NCBI GenBank assembly: GCA_963708155.1
Contig: OY970183.1
Location: 992,001 to 1,056,000, forward strand
From: Methylovirgula sp963708155
GTDB lineage: Bacteria; Pseudomonadota; Alphaproteobacteria; Rhizobiales; Beijerinckiaceae
Reading direction: 5' to 3'
Length of the DNA stretch: 64,000 nucleotides
A model generated the notes under the pieces. It worked only from the letters and a program-made list of their open reading frames with translations, made no database searches and was not told the DNA's origin. A program made the position numbers and the translations under genes. Position 1 is the stretch's first letter, and each line of letters begins with the position of its first letter. Below are positions 8,622 to 16,317 of the stretch, one piece after another.

Positions 8622-9824
8622 TCACACGAAACTTGATGCGAGTTCGGTAGATTGCGAAGGCTGGCGCGCCCAATGCGCAGACATGCCACGCAGCTTTAGG
8701 ATGATCTGCGGCATGACTTCCAAGACGCGATCAACTTCCTCGCTCGTTGTCTCGCGCGACAAAGAGAAGCGCACGGCACCTTGCAAGGCGCTCGCGGGAA
8801 CGCGCATGGCCTTGAGAACATGCGATGGCATCGTCGAGCCCGCGGTGCAGGCAGATCCCGATGAGGCGGCAATACCGGCGCGATCCATATGTGTCAGAAT
8901 CGCTTCGCCATCGAGATGTTCGAACGCGATGTTGGAGGTGTTCGGCAATCGGTTGTCGAGATCGCCATTGACGCGGCAATGACCGATCTGCCGCACAATG
9001 CCCAGTTCGAGTCGGTCGCGAAGTTTGCGCACACGGTTCAATTCGTCCTGAAGATGTTCCGCCGTCAGGGCCGCGGCTTTGCCGAGGCCGATGATGCCAG
9101 GCACATTCTCAGTGCCACCGCGCCGGCCCCGCTCCTGATGGCCGCCGCGAATCAATGGCTTGAACTTGACGCCCTTTCGCACATAAAGCGCACCAATTCC
9201 TTTCGGCCCGTGCAGCTTGTGGCCGGAAAGCGACAGCATATCGATCTGTGTCGACTTCAGATCGATCGGCAGCTTTCCCACCGCCTGCACGGCATCGGTA
9301 TGAAACAGAGCGCCCGCGGCGTGTGCCAGCTCGGCGAGTGCGGCGACCGGAAAGATCGTTCCGGTCTCGTTGTTCGCCCACATGATCGAGGCGATGGCGG
9401 TACGCGGCCCTAAGTGGCGCTTGTAGGCCTCGATGTCGAGGCGCCCATGTGAATCGACATCGATATAATGAACCTTGATGCCACGCGTCTTTTCAAGATG
9501 GCCGACAAGTGCTTGGACGGCAGCGTGTTCAACCGTCGTCGTTATGATCTCGTCGCGACCGTCTTGTGTCTCGAGCGCCGAAAGAATCGCGCTATTGTCG
9601 GACTCCGTGCCGCCGGAGGTGAAGACGATCTCCGATTCGGCCGCTGCGCCGAGCAGATTCTGCAAGGATTGACGCGCTGTCCGCACCGCCGTCGCGACCG
9701 ACGCGCCAAAACAGTGCTGAGAAGAAGCGTTGCCGAACAGCTCGGAAAAATACGGCAGCATCGTCTCGACCACGCCAGGGTCGGTTCGTGTTGTCGCATT
9801 GTTGTCGAGATAAATCGGTCGCAT
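8622..9824 (-). CDS. nifS: Cysteine desulfurase NifS
   Basis: This 400-residue class V aminotransferase-fold enzyme releases sulfur from cysteine for nitrogenase Fe-S cluster assembly. The N-terminus YLDNNATTRTDP, the PLP contact segment TSGGTESDN, the Schiff-base lysine in SGHKLHGPKG (K203) and the catalytic cysteine in SSGSACTAG (C326) are all present. The short active-site loop places it in the NifS/IscS group; the other desulfurase in this window, at 30509, is SufS-type. The frame is intact. It lies between a NifU-type scaffold gene and nifV. Confidence 0.96.
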   Translation of the reverse strand: MRPIYLDNNATTRTDPGVVETMLPYFSELFGNASSQHCFGASVATAVRTARQSLQNLLGAAAESEIVFTSGGTESDNSAILSALETQDGRDEIITTTVEHAAVQALVGHLEKTRGIKVHYIDVDSHGRLDIEAYKRHLGPRTAIASIMWANNETGTIFPVAALAELAHAAGALFHTDAVQAVGKLPIDLKSTQIDMLSLSGHKLHGPKGIGALYVRKGVKFKPLIRGGHQERGRRGGTENVPGIIGLGKAAALTAEHLQDELNRVRKLRDRLELGIVRQIGHCRVNGDLDNRLPNTSNIAFEHLDGEAILTHMDRAGIAASSGSACTAGSTMPSHVLKAMRVPASALQGAVRFSLSRETTSEEVDRVLEVMPQIILKLRGMSAHWARQPSQSTELASSFV

Positions 9825-9835
9825 GGCGGGCGTCC

Positions 9836-10138
9836 TCAGTGCGGAGCCTTGTAGCCAGGCGGCGCTGGCACGACGCGCATTAGAACGCCGAGCCGCTCGA
9901 CGATCTTGGCCTGGATACCCTCGATCGTCATGCCTGCAAGCTTACAGAAAACACAGGCGCCGCTCATCCGCACAATAATCTTATTGCCCTCGATGCAGAT
10001 GAATTCGCAATCGCCGCCGTCGCGCTTCAGGTTCGGGCGAATCTCGTCCAACACCTCTTTTATGATCGCGATGTGTTCCGCGCTCGAGGCTGTCGCATGC
10101 GCGACGGGAGGTATCGTCTGTTCCGGCTCGGCCAGCAT
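9836..10138 (-). CDS. nifU: NifU-type C-terminal domain protein (Nfu-like)
   Basis: The 100-residue protein corresponds only to the C-terminal Nfu domain of NifU: RPNLKRDGGDCEF, the CVFC (CxxC) cluster ligand pair and GIQAKIVERLG. The N-terminal IscU-like domain and central 2Fe-2S domain of full NifU are absent, so this is a short NifU as seen in several alphaproteobacterial nif clusters. It probably carries and delivers Fe-S clusters made with NifS, whose gene starts 11 bases downstream. Confidence 0.85.
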   Translation of the reverse strand: MLAEPEQTIPPVAHATASSAEHIAIIKEVLDEIRPNLKRDGGDCEFICIEGNKIIVRMSGACVFCKLAGMTIEGIQAKIVERLGVLMRVVPAPPGYKAPH

Positions 10139-10185
10139 AATACGACAATCCAGTTAGAAGGAACGGAGCGGCGGCAGCTGCCGCG

Positions 10186-10506
10186 TCAGTTAAACGACTT
10201 GCCGCAGGAACAACTCGACGTGGCGTTCGGATTTTCGAACGTGAAGCCAGAGCCTTCGAGAGCGACGACGAAATCGATGGTGGCGCCGGCGAGAAGATCG
10301 TGGCTCTTGTTGTCGACGAAAACCCGCACGCCATCGTGTTCGATAACCGTGTCGTCGATGTCGGCCTGGTCGACGAGGCCCATCATATATTTGTAGCCGG
10401 CGCAGCCGCCCGCCTCCACCATGATACGCAAGCCACCAACGGGTCGGCCTGCTCCAGAGATAGCATTGCGAACCGCGTTCAATGCGCTGTCAGTCAAGTT
10501 GATCAT
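10186..10506 (-). CDS. IscA/HesB-type iron-sulfur assembly protein
   Basis: The 106-residue A-type carrier starts MINLTDSALNAVRNAI and has the EAGGCAGYKY motif with its first cysteine, then the C-terminal SCSCGKSFN that supplies the CxC pair. It is probably the nif-specific IscA (IscA-nif/HesB). I chose the ATG at 10506 because the family begins here and longer starts run into the promoter at 10550. It heads the iscA-nifU-nifS-nifV-nifW-fixABCX run. It would deliver Fe or Fe-S clusters to nitrogenase-related proteins. Confidence 0.9.
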   Translation of the reverse strand: MINLTDSALNAVRNAISGAGRPVGGLRIMVEAGGCAGYKYMMGLVDQADIDDTVIEHDGVRVFVDNKSHDLLAGATIDFVVALEGSGFTFENPNATSSCSCGKSFN

Positions 10507-10549
10507 TGCCTGTCCCTTTGCTGTCCGGGAACATCTGACGATCAGTTTC

Positions 10550-10564
10550 GCAAGACCTGTGCCA
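10550..10564 (-). promoter_or_regulatory. Sigma-54 promoter of the iscA-nifUSVW-fixABCX run
   Basis: Read on the minus strand this is TGGCAC-AGGTC-TTGC, an exact match to the -24/-12 consensus, 44 bases upstream of the iscA start. The NifA enhancer at 10625-10640 lies about 61 bases further upstream. Confidence 0.9.
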
Positions 10565-10624
10565 TACATTAACGCATTGATATGATTCGCATTTATCGTT
10601 CGGTGATGTTCGATATGCGACGCA

Positions 10625-10640
10625 TGTCGGGTTTCCGACA
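10625..10640. promoter_or_regulatory. NifA upstream activating sequence for iscA
   Basis: The sequence is TGT-CGGGTTTCCG-ACA, an exact TGT-N10-ACA site with near-palindromic flanks. It lies upstream of the iscA promoter at a normal distance and could also serve the divergent gene at 10997, although it is then about 290 bases from that promoter. Confidence 0.85.
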
Positions 10641-10926
10641 GGGGCTCCCCACGAACCGAACCGCCGCGCCGTCGAAGGCGCGTCGCAGCGTCGCGATATG
10701 CCCCGCACGCGCCTCCATCGCGGGGCTTGCCTTGACGTAAAGGTCATACAGAAAAGGGGTGCGTCGGATTCGATTTGGTCAAAGGAAAGTTCAGCGTTGC
10801 CGTTAAAACGCAATTGCTCGGCAAAAGGCGCCATCGCCGGAAAGCTGGCGATCATGTCGGATGCTCATTTGCTTTGCTCGCGAGTTGCATCGGTGCGACC
10901 GGCCAGCATCATTTGCGCCACCGGCG

Positions 10927-10941
10927 CGGCAGATCATTTGC
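10927..10941 (+). promoter_or_regulatory. Candidate sigma-54 promoter for the unknown gene at 10997
   Basis: The sequence is CGGCAG-ATCAT-TTGC. The invariant GG and GC and the full TTGC are present; two of six bases in the -24 element differ from TGGCAC. It stands 56 bases before the proposed TTG start. No TGT-N10-ACA site is close upstream. Confidence 0.5.
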
Positions 10942-10996
10942 ATAGGGCGAAGGCCAGGCCGTGTTGGCCGATGACGCCAATCCAGGAGACATTTCC

Positions 10997-11587
10997 TTGA
11001 CGACGATTACTGAGACCGCTCTCCGGCCATTGGAAAAAGAAGGGCGGTTATTGAACGCCATATTGAAAGGCGAGACGACAAAGCCGAACCGCTTTGGCTT
11101 TCGCGGCGACGTTGCCCTGAAATGGCAGGAACAGCTTGCTGACGAAAAGCGGCCGCCCGACTTCTCCCTCGAGGGTGTATTGACCGTCGTGCAAAATGGC
11201 GAGCCGACGATCCCGGTTCTCGTCGGCTATATCCATTCCTTTGCCTATTTTGAAAATATCGTCGACGTGCTCGGCAATCTGCTGAGCCCAAATGGCGTCT
11301 ATCTGATCTACGCGAACAACATCGATATCCTGGCGAAATATCAACTGACTTACAGGGGTATTCCGTTCGCCGTCCTTCCCTGTGACGAATCCACCGTCTG
11401 GAAGGAGACAATCGATCTTCTTGGCATCGACAAGAACGACATCAGGAAGCTCGATACCGCCGGCAAGCTCGATTATGTCCTTGACGCGCTCGTGAAATAC
11501 AAATTCGATTTCACCCCGACGACGTTCGAGGAGATTCTCGCGAAGGCGGGGCCCATCAAAAACCGCAACGAGAACCGCCCCGTCTGA
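10997..11587 (+). CDS. Protein of unknown function in the nif island
   Basis: I do not recognise this family. The product is about 196 residues, soluble and mixed alpha/beta, with no signal peptide, membrane segment or cysteine cluster; its single cysteine is in AVLPCDEST. A run around VLTVVQNGEPTIPVLVGYIHSFAYFENIVDVLGNLLSPNGVYLIYANNI looks like a beta-alpha-beta core. The TTG at 10997 is favoured over the GTG at 10961 because AGGAG lies eight bases before it. It reads away from the iscA operon and converges on a Rieske gene, and a candidate sigma-54 promoter precedes it, so it probably belongs to the nif regulon. Confidence 0.8.
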   Translation: MTTITETALRPLEKEGRLLNAILKGETTKPNRFGFRGDVALKWQEQLADEKRPPDFSLEGVLTVVQNGEPTIPVLVGYIHSFAYFENIVDVLGNLLSPNGVYLIYANNIDILAKYQLTYRGIPFAVLPCDESTVWKETIDLLGIDKNDIRKLDTAGKLDYVLDALVKYKFDFTPTTFEEILAKAGPIKNRNENRPV

Positions 11588-11592
11588 GCAGT

Positions 11593-12027
11593 TCAGGTTT
11601 CGTTTTCGTCGGACTCGCCGAGACGGGGTTCGTCTTCTTCTTCAGCCAGCGTCACACCTGTCACGCAAATATCATTGTCAAGAACCTGCAGCGCGACGGG
11701 CGTCAACGCCCGTCCCTTGCACGGCCCTTCCAGACATACCCCGGTGCCAAGTTCGAACAAAGCGCCGTGCTTGCCGCACATCAGTCTGATTCCATTCGGA
11801 TCGAAAAACTGATTGGGCTCCCAATCGAGATTGACCCCGTCGTGCGGGCATCGATTGACATAGCCGAACACTTGGCGACCCCAGCGCACGACGACAATGT
11901 GAAACGGCTTTGTGGCGCCGTCCTCATCGATGCGGAGAAGGTGAAAGCTCCGGGCCTTTTGGCTCGGGATGTCATTGAAGCTGCAGATCGCATAAGCGAT
12001 GTCGGGGGCTGTCTGCGTCGCGCTCAT
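11593..12027 (-). CDS. Rieske-type [2Fe-2S] ferredoxin
   Basis: The 144-residue protein has the two Rieske cluster motifs: NRCPHDG (C-x-H) and LMCGKHGALFE (C-x2-H), followed by GVCLEGPCKGRALTPVALQV. It lacks a membrane anchor and an oxygenase domain, so it is a soluble Rieske ferredoxin, possibly an electron carrier to nitrogenase-related enzymes. Rieske genes of this kind are seen in nif regions of other Alphaproteobacteria. The tail is strongly acidic (EEEDEPRLGESDENET). It converges with the gene ending at 11587, with only five bases between. Confidence 0.9.
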   Translation of the reverse strand: MSATQTAPDIAYAICSFNDIPSQKARSFHLLRIDEDGATKPFHIVVVRWGRQVFGYVNRCPHDGVNLDWEPNQFFDPNGIRLMCGKHGALFELGTGVCLEGPCKGRALTPVALQVLDNDICVTGVTLAEEEDEPRLGESDENET

Positions 12028-12147
12028 TATCGAAAACTCACTTCTTGTCCGGTGCCTCGGCTTCGTTCAGCGAAGGCGGCGCGACCGAGTTTTGAATTCG
12101 GACGGCAATGCGCCCTTGCAAAATCCGCGCATCTTCCCGCGCCCGAA

Positions 12148-12162
12148 TGGCACGAAACTTGA
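12148..12162 (+). promoter_or_regulatory. Weak sigma-54-like promoter before the 12195 block
   Basis: The sequence is TGGCAC-GAAAC-TTGA. The -24 element is perfect but the -12 element ends in A in place of C, a position that is usually conserved. It is 33 bases upstream of the ATG at 12195. I find no TGT-N10-ACA site upstream. Confidence 0.35.
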
Positions 12163-12194
12163 AGTTTGCGGGAAAATCATTCGCGGAGATTGCT

Positions 12195-12653
12195 ATGAAT
12201 GTTGCATCGGCTTTTGCTGGCCTGAGCCTCGACGAGATCAAAGCGGCGCTCGACGGCGGCACTTTGACGATTTACTCGGTGGCACGGCCCTTGACGGCCG
12301 ACCACGCCGTCGATCGCAGCAGCGTGCTTGCGACTTTCACATTCGCGTCGCCGGCATTCGCCGAACCGCAAGACGGGTACGAGGTGCCCGTTTTCGTTGA
12401 CACTTCGGTCCTTGGAACACATGATGGAACGCCCGGATTTGCCCGCGCGAAGAAAGTCGACGGCACAGTCGTCGCCGATTTTTCCGCCGGTCCCGGCGCA
12501 CGCGAAATCAAATTCGCTGAAGTTTCGATTTCCCCAGGCGCGCCGGTAAAAATTAGCCGCTTCCAGATCCTGCCGGACGGCAGTTGGCCGGAAAGACCGG
12601 AATATTACAATACGCATCCGCGCGTCGGCTTTGCGATGCCAACCAATCCCTGA
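12195..12653 (+). CDS. Conserved-looking protein of unknown function
   Basis: This product is 152 residues from the ATG at 12195. I do not recognise the family. It is predominantly beta, with repeated short strands (TLTIYSVARPL, VLATFTFASPAF, YEVPVFVDTSV), no cysteines and no signal peptide. The stretch YSVARPLTADHAVDRSSVLATFTF resembles strand-rich tail or adaptor proteins only loosely. It is the first gene of a four-gene plus-strand block with a rhodanese and two small unknown genes, enclosed by nif genes on both sides. Confidence 0.7.
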   Translation: MNVASAFAGLSLDEIKAALDGGTLTIYSVARPLTADHAVDRSSVLATFTFASPAFAEPQDGYEVPVFVDTSVLGTHDGTPGFARAKKVDGTVVADFSAGPGAREIKFAEVSISPGAPVKISRFQILPDGSWPERPEYYNTHPRVGFAMPTNP

Positions 12654-12715
12654 GACCGTCGGGCCAGTGTCCACATCTGAACATTTGTCCGGTTTTTGAC
12701 AGGGAGACGAGCGCT

Positions 12716-13564
12716 ATGAGCGACGGCGCGCTGGTACGGAGCGATTGGCTTGCGGAGCACCTTGCGGACCCAGACCTGCGCATCCTCGACTGCACGTGGC
12801 ATCACGTCAGCACTAATCTCGACGGCCGCACCCAATATCGCGGCCGCCATCTTCCGGGCGCTGTGCATTTCGATATCGATCACGTCTGCGATCCTTCGAG
12901 CCCCCTGCCGCACATGCTGCCGAGCCCCGAGGATTTCGCCAAGAAGGTCGGGCTTCTCGGGATTGGCAGCGAAAATCGTATTGTGGTCTACGATCGGGCC
13001 TCGGGTGCCTCTGCTGCGGCTCGCGTTTGGTGGATGTTCCGCGTCTTCGGCCATGAAAATGTCGCGGTGCTCGACGGCGGCCTGACCAAATGGTCGAAAG
13101 AAAAATTGCCCGCCGAAATGACGGCGGTACGGCCCGAACCGCAGACTTTCGCGCCGGCTTATAATACCACGCTCGTGCGTGGCCTTGATGATATGAGCGC
13201 CAATCTCGTGGCCCGCACCGAGCAAGTCGTCGACGTGCGCGAGGCGGTACAATTCGCTGGTCTGAATGACGATGTTTTCGTCAGCCAACGCCGCGGTCAC
13301 ATTCCCGGCTCGGTGAATATTCCCTGGAGGGACTTTCTCGATGGGGCAAGTGGCACACTCTTTCCCAACGAGGCTTTAGCTGCACGTTTCGCCGCTGCCG
13401 CTATCGAGGTCAGCAAGCCAATTGTCGTGACTTGCGGCTCCGGTATCGCCTCGGGCCTTGCGGTGCTCGCGCTCCATCAACTCGGCCACAAGACTGCGGC
13501 TGTTTATGACGGCGGATGGGCGGAATGGTCATCCGCGCCGTCAACGCCGGCCGTCGCGGCCTGA
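12716..13564 (+). CDS. Two-domain rhodanese (sulfurtransferase)
   Basis: The 282-residue protein has two rhodanese domains. The N-terminal, inactive one contains the CDPSSPLPHMLPSPEDF family segment. The C-terminal one has the active-site loop TCGSGIASG, where the cysteine carries the persulfide; the CGSG loop is typical of 3-mercaptopyruvate sulfurtransferases, with thiosulfate sulfurtransferase (RhdN-like) as the alternative. The ATG at 12716 follows GGGAGACGAGC. In a nif setting it plausibly supplies sulfane sulfur for cluster assembly alongside NifS. It lies 62 bases after the preceding gene and 10 bases before the next. Confidence 0.9.
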   Translation: MSDGALVRSDWLAEHLADPDLRILDCTWHHVSTNLDGRTQYRGRHLPGAVHFDIDHVCDPSSPLPHMLPSPEDFAKKVGLLGIGSENRIVVYDRASGASAAARVWWMFRVFGHENVAVLDGGLTKWSKEKLPAEMTAVRPEPQTFAPAYNTTLVRGLDDMSANLVARTEQVVDVREAVQFAGLNDDVFVSQRRGHIPGSVNIPWRDFLDGASGTLFPNEALAARFAAAAIEVSKPIVVTCGSGIASGLAVLALHQLGHKTAAVYDGGWAEWSSAPSTPAVAA

Positions 13565-13574
13565 GCGCCATTGC

Positions 13575-13838
13575 ATGAGCGAAGCGCCCGCACAGCTCCA
13601 AACAATCGCGGAAGGCAGCGAATATGAATTGCTGTCCACGCCGGATTCGTCGATCTTCGCCTTGCGCTTTAAGCTCGAGAATTTGACGGCGCGTCTCGAA
13701 GATGAAGACGCGGCGCGCTTCCGTCAGGATTATGAGACAATCCGCGAACAATTTCCGCGATGGAACGCGGACCAGATCTTGGCACAGCTTTGGGATCAAG
13801 GCGGCTATAGCTGGCTTGCCTCACAAGAGGGACGATGA
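13575..13838 (+). CDS. Small nif-island protein of unknown function
   Basis: This acidic protein is 87 residues long, rich in predicted helix (SIFALRFKLENLTARLEDEDAARFRQDYETIREQF). It ends WNADQILAQLWDQGGYSWLASQEGR. No known motif, cysteine or membrane segment is visible. It starts 10 bases after the rhodanese and overlaps the next gene by four bases, so the three are translationally linked. Function unknown. Confidence 0.75.
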   Translation: MSEAPAQLQTIAEGSEYELLSTPDSSIFALRFKLENLTARLEDEDAARFRQDYETIREQFPRWNADQILAQLWDQGGYSWLASQEGR

Positions 13839-14158
13839 GAATGGCACGCGCGCTCGTGAAGATAACGCAGGACGGCCGTAAACTCGAAGTCAACGGCCTC
13901 GCCGTCACCCTTGATGGCAAGCTCGAAGCGGTCGATCTGATGGAAGTGAAAATGCACCCGAACCGGAACGCAATCTCCGCGATGATGCCCGAAGCAACTC
14001 ATATAGCGGGGCGGGTGGCGCTGACCCGCGAAGAAGCGCAAATCATCCTCGATGTTTTCAAGGAAACCGAGGCTGAAATTCTCGCCAATCCAACCGCCAT
14101 TCAGGAGCGGTTCCGGATCGCCGCGACCCACCGCGCGCGGACCGAGGGCATCGAATGA
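13835..14158 (+). CDS. Small nif-island protein of unknown function
   Basis: The 107-residue product starts MRMARALVKITQDGRKLEVNG; the second ATG three codons in is also possible. An N-terminal strand-rich half (VNGLAVTLDGKLEAVDLMEVKMHPNRNA) is followed by a helix-rich half (TREEAQIILDVFKETEAEIL). There are no cysteines. It overlaps the preceding gene and converges on nifQ, with 27 bases between. I cannot assign a function. Confidence 0.75.
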   Translation: MRMARALVKITQDGRKLEVNGLAVTLDGKLEAVDLMEVKMHPNRNAISAMMPEATHIAGRVALTREEAQIILDVFKETEAEILANPTAIQERFRIAATHRARTEGIE

Positions 14159-14185
14159 TCCGGCCTCCCGGCCAGCACATTCATC

Positions 14186-14818
14186 TCAAAGGAGAATTGA
14201 AACGAGCTGATGCCCGTTGCGGACACGGGCCAATAGTCCCTCGCCGTCTTCGACGCCGAAGCAATTGAGAAAATCGTCGCAATCGGAGCAGACGGGCGCC
14301 GTACAGAAGCCTAAGCCCTCAGTCTGGCAGATCAGTCGATAGAGGAACTTCTTCCACTTCATGTCCGACCGATTTTTCTCGGCAAGAGTCGGAAACTTGC
14401 GGGCCATGAGCTGCGAAAGCTCGGAGCGATTGCGAAATCCAAGATCCTGCCACAAGTGATGCGGCCGCGCGCAGCGTCGCGCGACCATCGCCGCGTAAGC
14501 GCGCGCGAATGGTGTGCCCGACCTCGTATACATGAGAAGCAGGTTACGCAGGCTTTCTTCCTCTTCGCCGATCTCGAGCGCGATGTGTCCCCCCAATTTG
14601 TGCAGCGTTGGCGCTGCGGCGGGAAAGAACGCATCTGCGACGTCGACGAACTCAATGCCGTCAAGGCCGACACCGTCACACAGCGTCCGGTTCTCCGTCT
14701 CGGCCTCATCGATTGCCAGGGCGAAAATCGAGGCGACGACGTGTATATCAAACGAGTCGGCGTGCGACGCGGCGGACGCCTTAATCAGCCAATGATAGGC
14801 GTCTCCAGCATTCATCAT
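14186..14818 (-). CDS. nifQ: NifQ, molybdenum donor for FeMo-cofactor
   Basis: About 210 residues ending with the NifQ cysteine cluster C-X4-C-X2-C-X5-C (CTAPVCSDCDDFLNC), which binds the Mo-Fe-S cluster handed to NifEN. Upstream segments HLWQDLGFRNRSELSQLMARKFP and MKWKKFLYRLICQTEG are typical of the family. The start is an ATGATGA overlap with the fdxB stop, at 14818 or 14815. NifQ connects molybdate supply to cofactor synthesis. It is the last gene of the nifH-to-nifQ run. Confidence 0.93.
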   Translation of the reverse strand: MMNAGDAYHWLIKASAASHADSFDIHVVASIFALAIDEAETENRTLCDGVGLDGIEFVDVADAFFPAAAPTLHKLGGHIALEIGEEEESLRNLLLMYTRSGTPFARAYAAMVARRCARPHHLWQDLGFRNRSELSQLMARKFPTLAEKNRSDMKWKKFLYRLICQTEGLGFCTAPVCSDCDDFLNCFGVEDGEGLLARVRNGHQLVSILL

Positions 14819-15126
14819 ACACCCACAGCTTCGGCTGGCGCAGCACTGTGCGTCTGGCATTTTGTCGGACAGACACGCGCGCAGGCGCCGCAACCGATGC
14901 ACGCACCTTCATCGTTCATCACCATGATCTTCTTCTCAATCTCGTCGTCCTCATCGTCATCGCCGGTGAGATCAACAAGTCCGCCATCATCGCTAAGGCC
15001 CTTGAGGATCATGACCTCCCGGCCACACACTTTGTAGCAGCGGCCGCAGCCGATACAGGTCTTGGCATCGATCGCGACGAGAAAGTCCGGCTGCCAGGCG
15101 CGGCCATCGCGCGTTTCTTGTGACAT
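14815..15126 (-). CDS. fdxB: Nif-specific ferredoxin III (2[4Fe-4S])
   Basis: The 103-residue protein has two cluster motifs, CIGCGRCYKVCGREV and CIGCGACARVCPTKC, separated by an acidic insert (DLTGDDDEDDEIEKK). This layout is that of nif-specific ferredoxin III. The ATG at 15126 (MSQETRDGRAWQPDF) matches the family start; the longer frame from 15159 is not needed. It is a candidate low-potential donor to nitrogenase or to cofactor assembly. Confidence 0.93.
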   Translation of the reverse strand: MSQETRDGRAWQPDFLVAIDAKTCIGCGRCYKVCGREVMILKGLSDDGGLVDLTGDDDEDDEIEKKIMVMNDEGACIGCGACARVCPTKCQTHSAAPAEAVGV

Positions 15127-15216
15127 TGGATTCAATCCATCAGTCCGGAGCGGCACCACACACTTCGAAACAGCCCCGCTCGCGGCCCGCTTCAGAGATA
15201 TTATTGAGCGAGCGAA

Positions 15217-15417
15217 TCACGCCGCCTCAGCAACCTTGAGCTCGCCGCGCTTGGCCTCGAGTTCGGCGAAAGCGTCATGCGCTTTCTGCGCCGTGGCGAG
15301 AATCAGATGCGCGTTCACCGGCAATTCTTCTGAGAGATCGTGAAGGTCCATCTTCGCCTGCATGGCGCGCGCCGAAAGTTTCTTGATCTCCGCTTTCAAA
15401 GCTTCAACGTCGCTCAT
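15217..15417 (-). CDS. NifX-associated small helical protein (DUF683/CCE_0567-like)
   Basis: The 66-residue protein is almost entirely helical: VEALKAEIKKLSARAMQAKMDLHDLSEELP then LILATAQKAHDAFAELEAKRGELKVA. This is the small coiled-coil protein usually encoded after the DUF269 gene in nifENX operons, and some members bind metal or heme. The ATG at 15417 follows a GAGGACAG ribosome site; the frame opens at 15429. Its exact role is unknown. Confidence 0.88.
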   Translation of the reverse strand: MSDVEALKAEIKKLSARAMQAKMDLHDLSEELPVNAHLILATAQKAHDAFAELEAKRGELKVAEAA

Positions 15418-15425
15418 CTCTGTCC

Positions 15426-15891
15426 TCAATATTTCGCTACGTCGGGAAATTTCTCGATCATCTCAATGCCGGATTTAACGTATTTCTCGCCTTCTTCAGC
15501 CAGTTTACTGAAACTGTCGAAACCAAAACGATGCACGTCGCGGAGTTGCTTGTTGACGACGATCAGCCGGCCCCCTATCAGCACCATCCGCCCGAAGCCC
15601 TCGTGATGAATCTTCAGCATCGGCGAGATCATGACGCCAGTCGCCTTCTCGATTCGTAAGCAAATGGCGTTGAAGAAGAGTTCGAGCCGCCAGATTGTCT
15701 CGGGATCGGGATCGCGCGACAATCGGCAAGGCTCGACGCTTCTCTTTGTCAACGACATAGGGTTCGAGCAACTCCGCGTCGGTCTTGGTGTCCCATGTGC
15801 CGTGCGTATCCTGCGCCCGCCACACTTTGACCAGCTCGCGCACGAAAGGGGCGTCGATGCCCGCGGGTGTTTCCAGGATTGCCTCTGCCAT
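15426..15891 (-). CDS. NifX-associated protein, DUF269 family (one frameshift)
   Basis: About 154 residues after correction. The N-terminus (FVRELVKVWRAQDTHGTWDTKTDAELLEPYVVDKEKRRALPI) and the C-terminus (DPDPETIWRLELFFNAICLRIEKATGVMISPML, HEGFGRMVLIGGRLIVVNK) are both typical DUF269. They lie in different frames because of one extra base near 15712-15720, in a CGCGCG run where GTCGGCGATCC would be expected. The ATG at 15891 follows GTGAGG. The family is always found next to nifX and is presumed to act in cofactor assembly. Confidence 0.88.
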
Positions 15892-15900
15892 TTTCCTCAC

Positions 15901-16299
15901 TCAATCTTCAAAATCGAAACTGCGTTCCTTGCCTTTGGAAAGCGCCTTGCGCAGCCAGGGCGGCGGCGAACCTTTCAGAACTTCTTCGAGCTTCAGCAGG
16001 AGATCGTCGATCGCCTCTGGTTGCGAGACCTTCATCGGATGGATATTGGTGGCGACAACACGCGCAGCGCCGGAGCCGCCGATCGCCGCGACATAAAGGA
16101 TGGCGCAGTCCTTGATCGCATCGATTTTCGGTGCGAGCTTGTCCTCGTTGCCGTCTTCCTTCAAATCGCCGTCGAATTCGATCGCCTCGACGAATTCATG
16201 GCCTTCCGGCCCGATCTCATAGATCGCGATATTCTTGGCCCAGCCGAAATGCGCATCGACGCGCTTCATGTCCTGGGTCGCAAAGGCAATCTTCATCAA
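15901..16299 (-). CDS. nifX: NifX, FeMo-cofactor precursor carrier
   Basis: This 132-residue protein belongs to the dinitrogenase iron-molybdenum cofactor family. It begins MKIAFATQDMKRVDAHFGWAKNIAIYEI and contains LAPKIDAIKDCAILYVAAIGGSGAARVV, the standard NifX/NafY core. It binds NifB-co and the VK-cluster in transit to NifEN. The C-terminal tail WLRKALSKGKERSFDFED is basic then acidic. It follows nifN by 18 bases. Confidence 0.95.
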   Translation of the reverse strand: MMKIAFATQDMKRVDAHFGWAKNIAIYEIGPEGHEFVEAIEFDGDLKEDGNEDKLAPKIDAIKDCAILYVAAIGGSGAARVVATNIHPMKVSQPEAIDDLLLKLEEVLKGSPPPWLRKALSKGKERSFDFED

Positions 16300-16317
16300 G
16301 TTCCCCTGTCTTTTCGC

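Larger units (their letters stand above)
10507..10996. other. Divergent control region between iscA and the gene at 10997
   Basis: These 490 bases hold the sigma-54 promoter and NifA enhancer for the leftward iscA-fix run, and a candidate sigma-54 promoter for the rightward unknown gene. Near 10700-10727 CCCCGC and GCGGGG form a small hairpin around a 13-base loop. I see no convincing gene; the short frames here lack family features and ribosome sites. Confidence 0.6.

Noticed and set aside
14161..14185. The short convergent spacer between the 14158 gene and nifQ as a terminator
   Set aside because: No stem with a T-tract is present on either strand.
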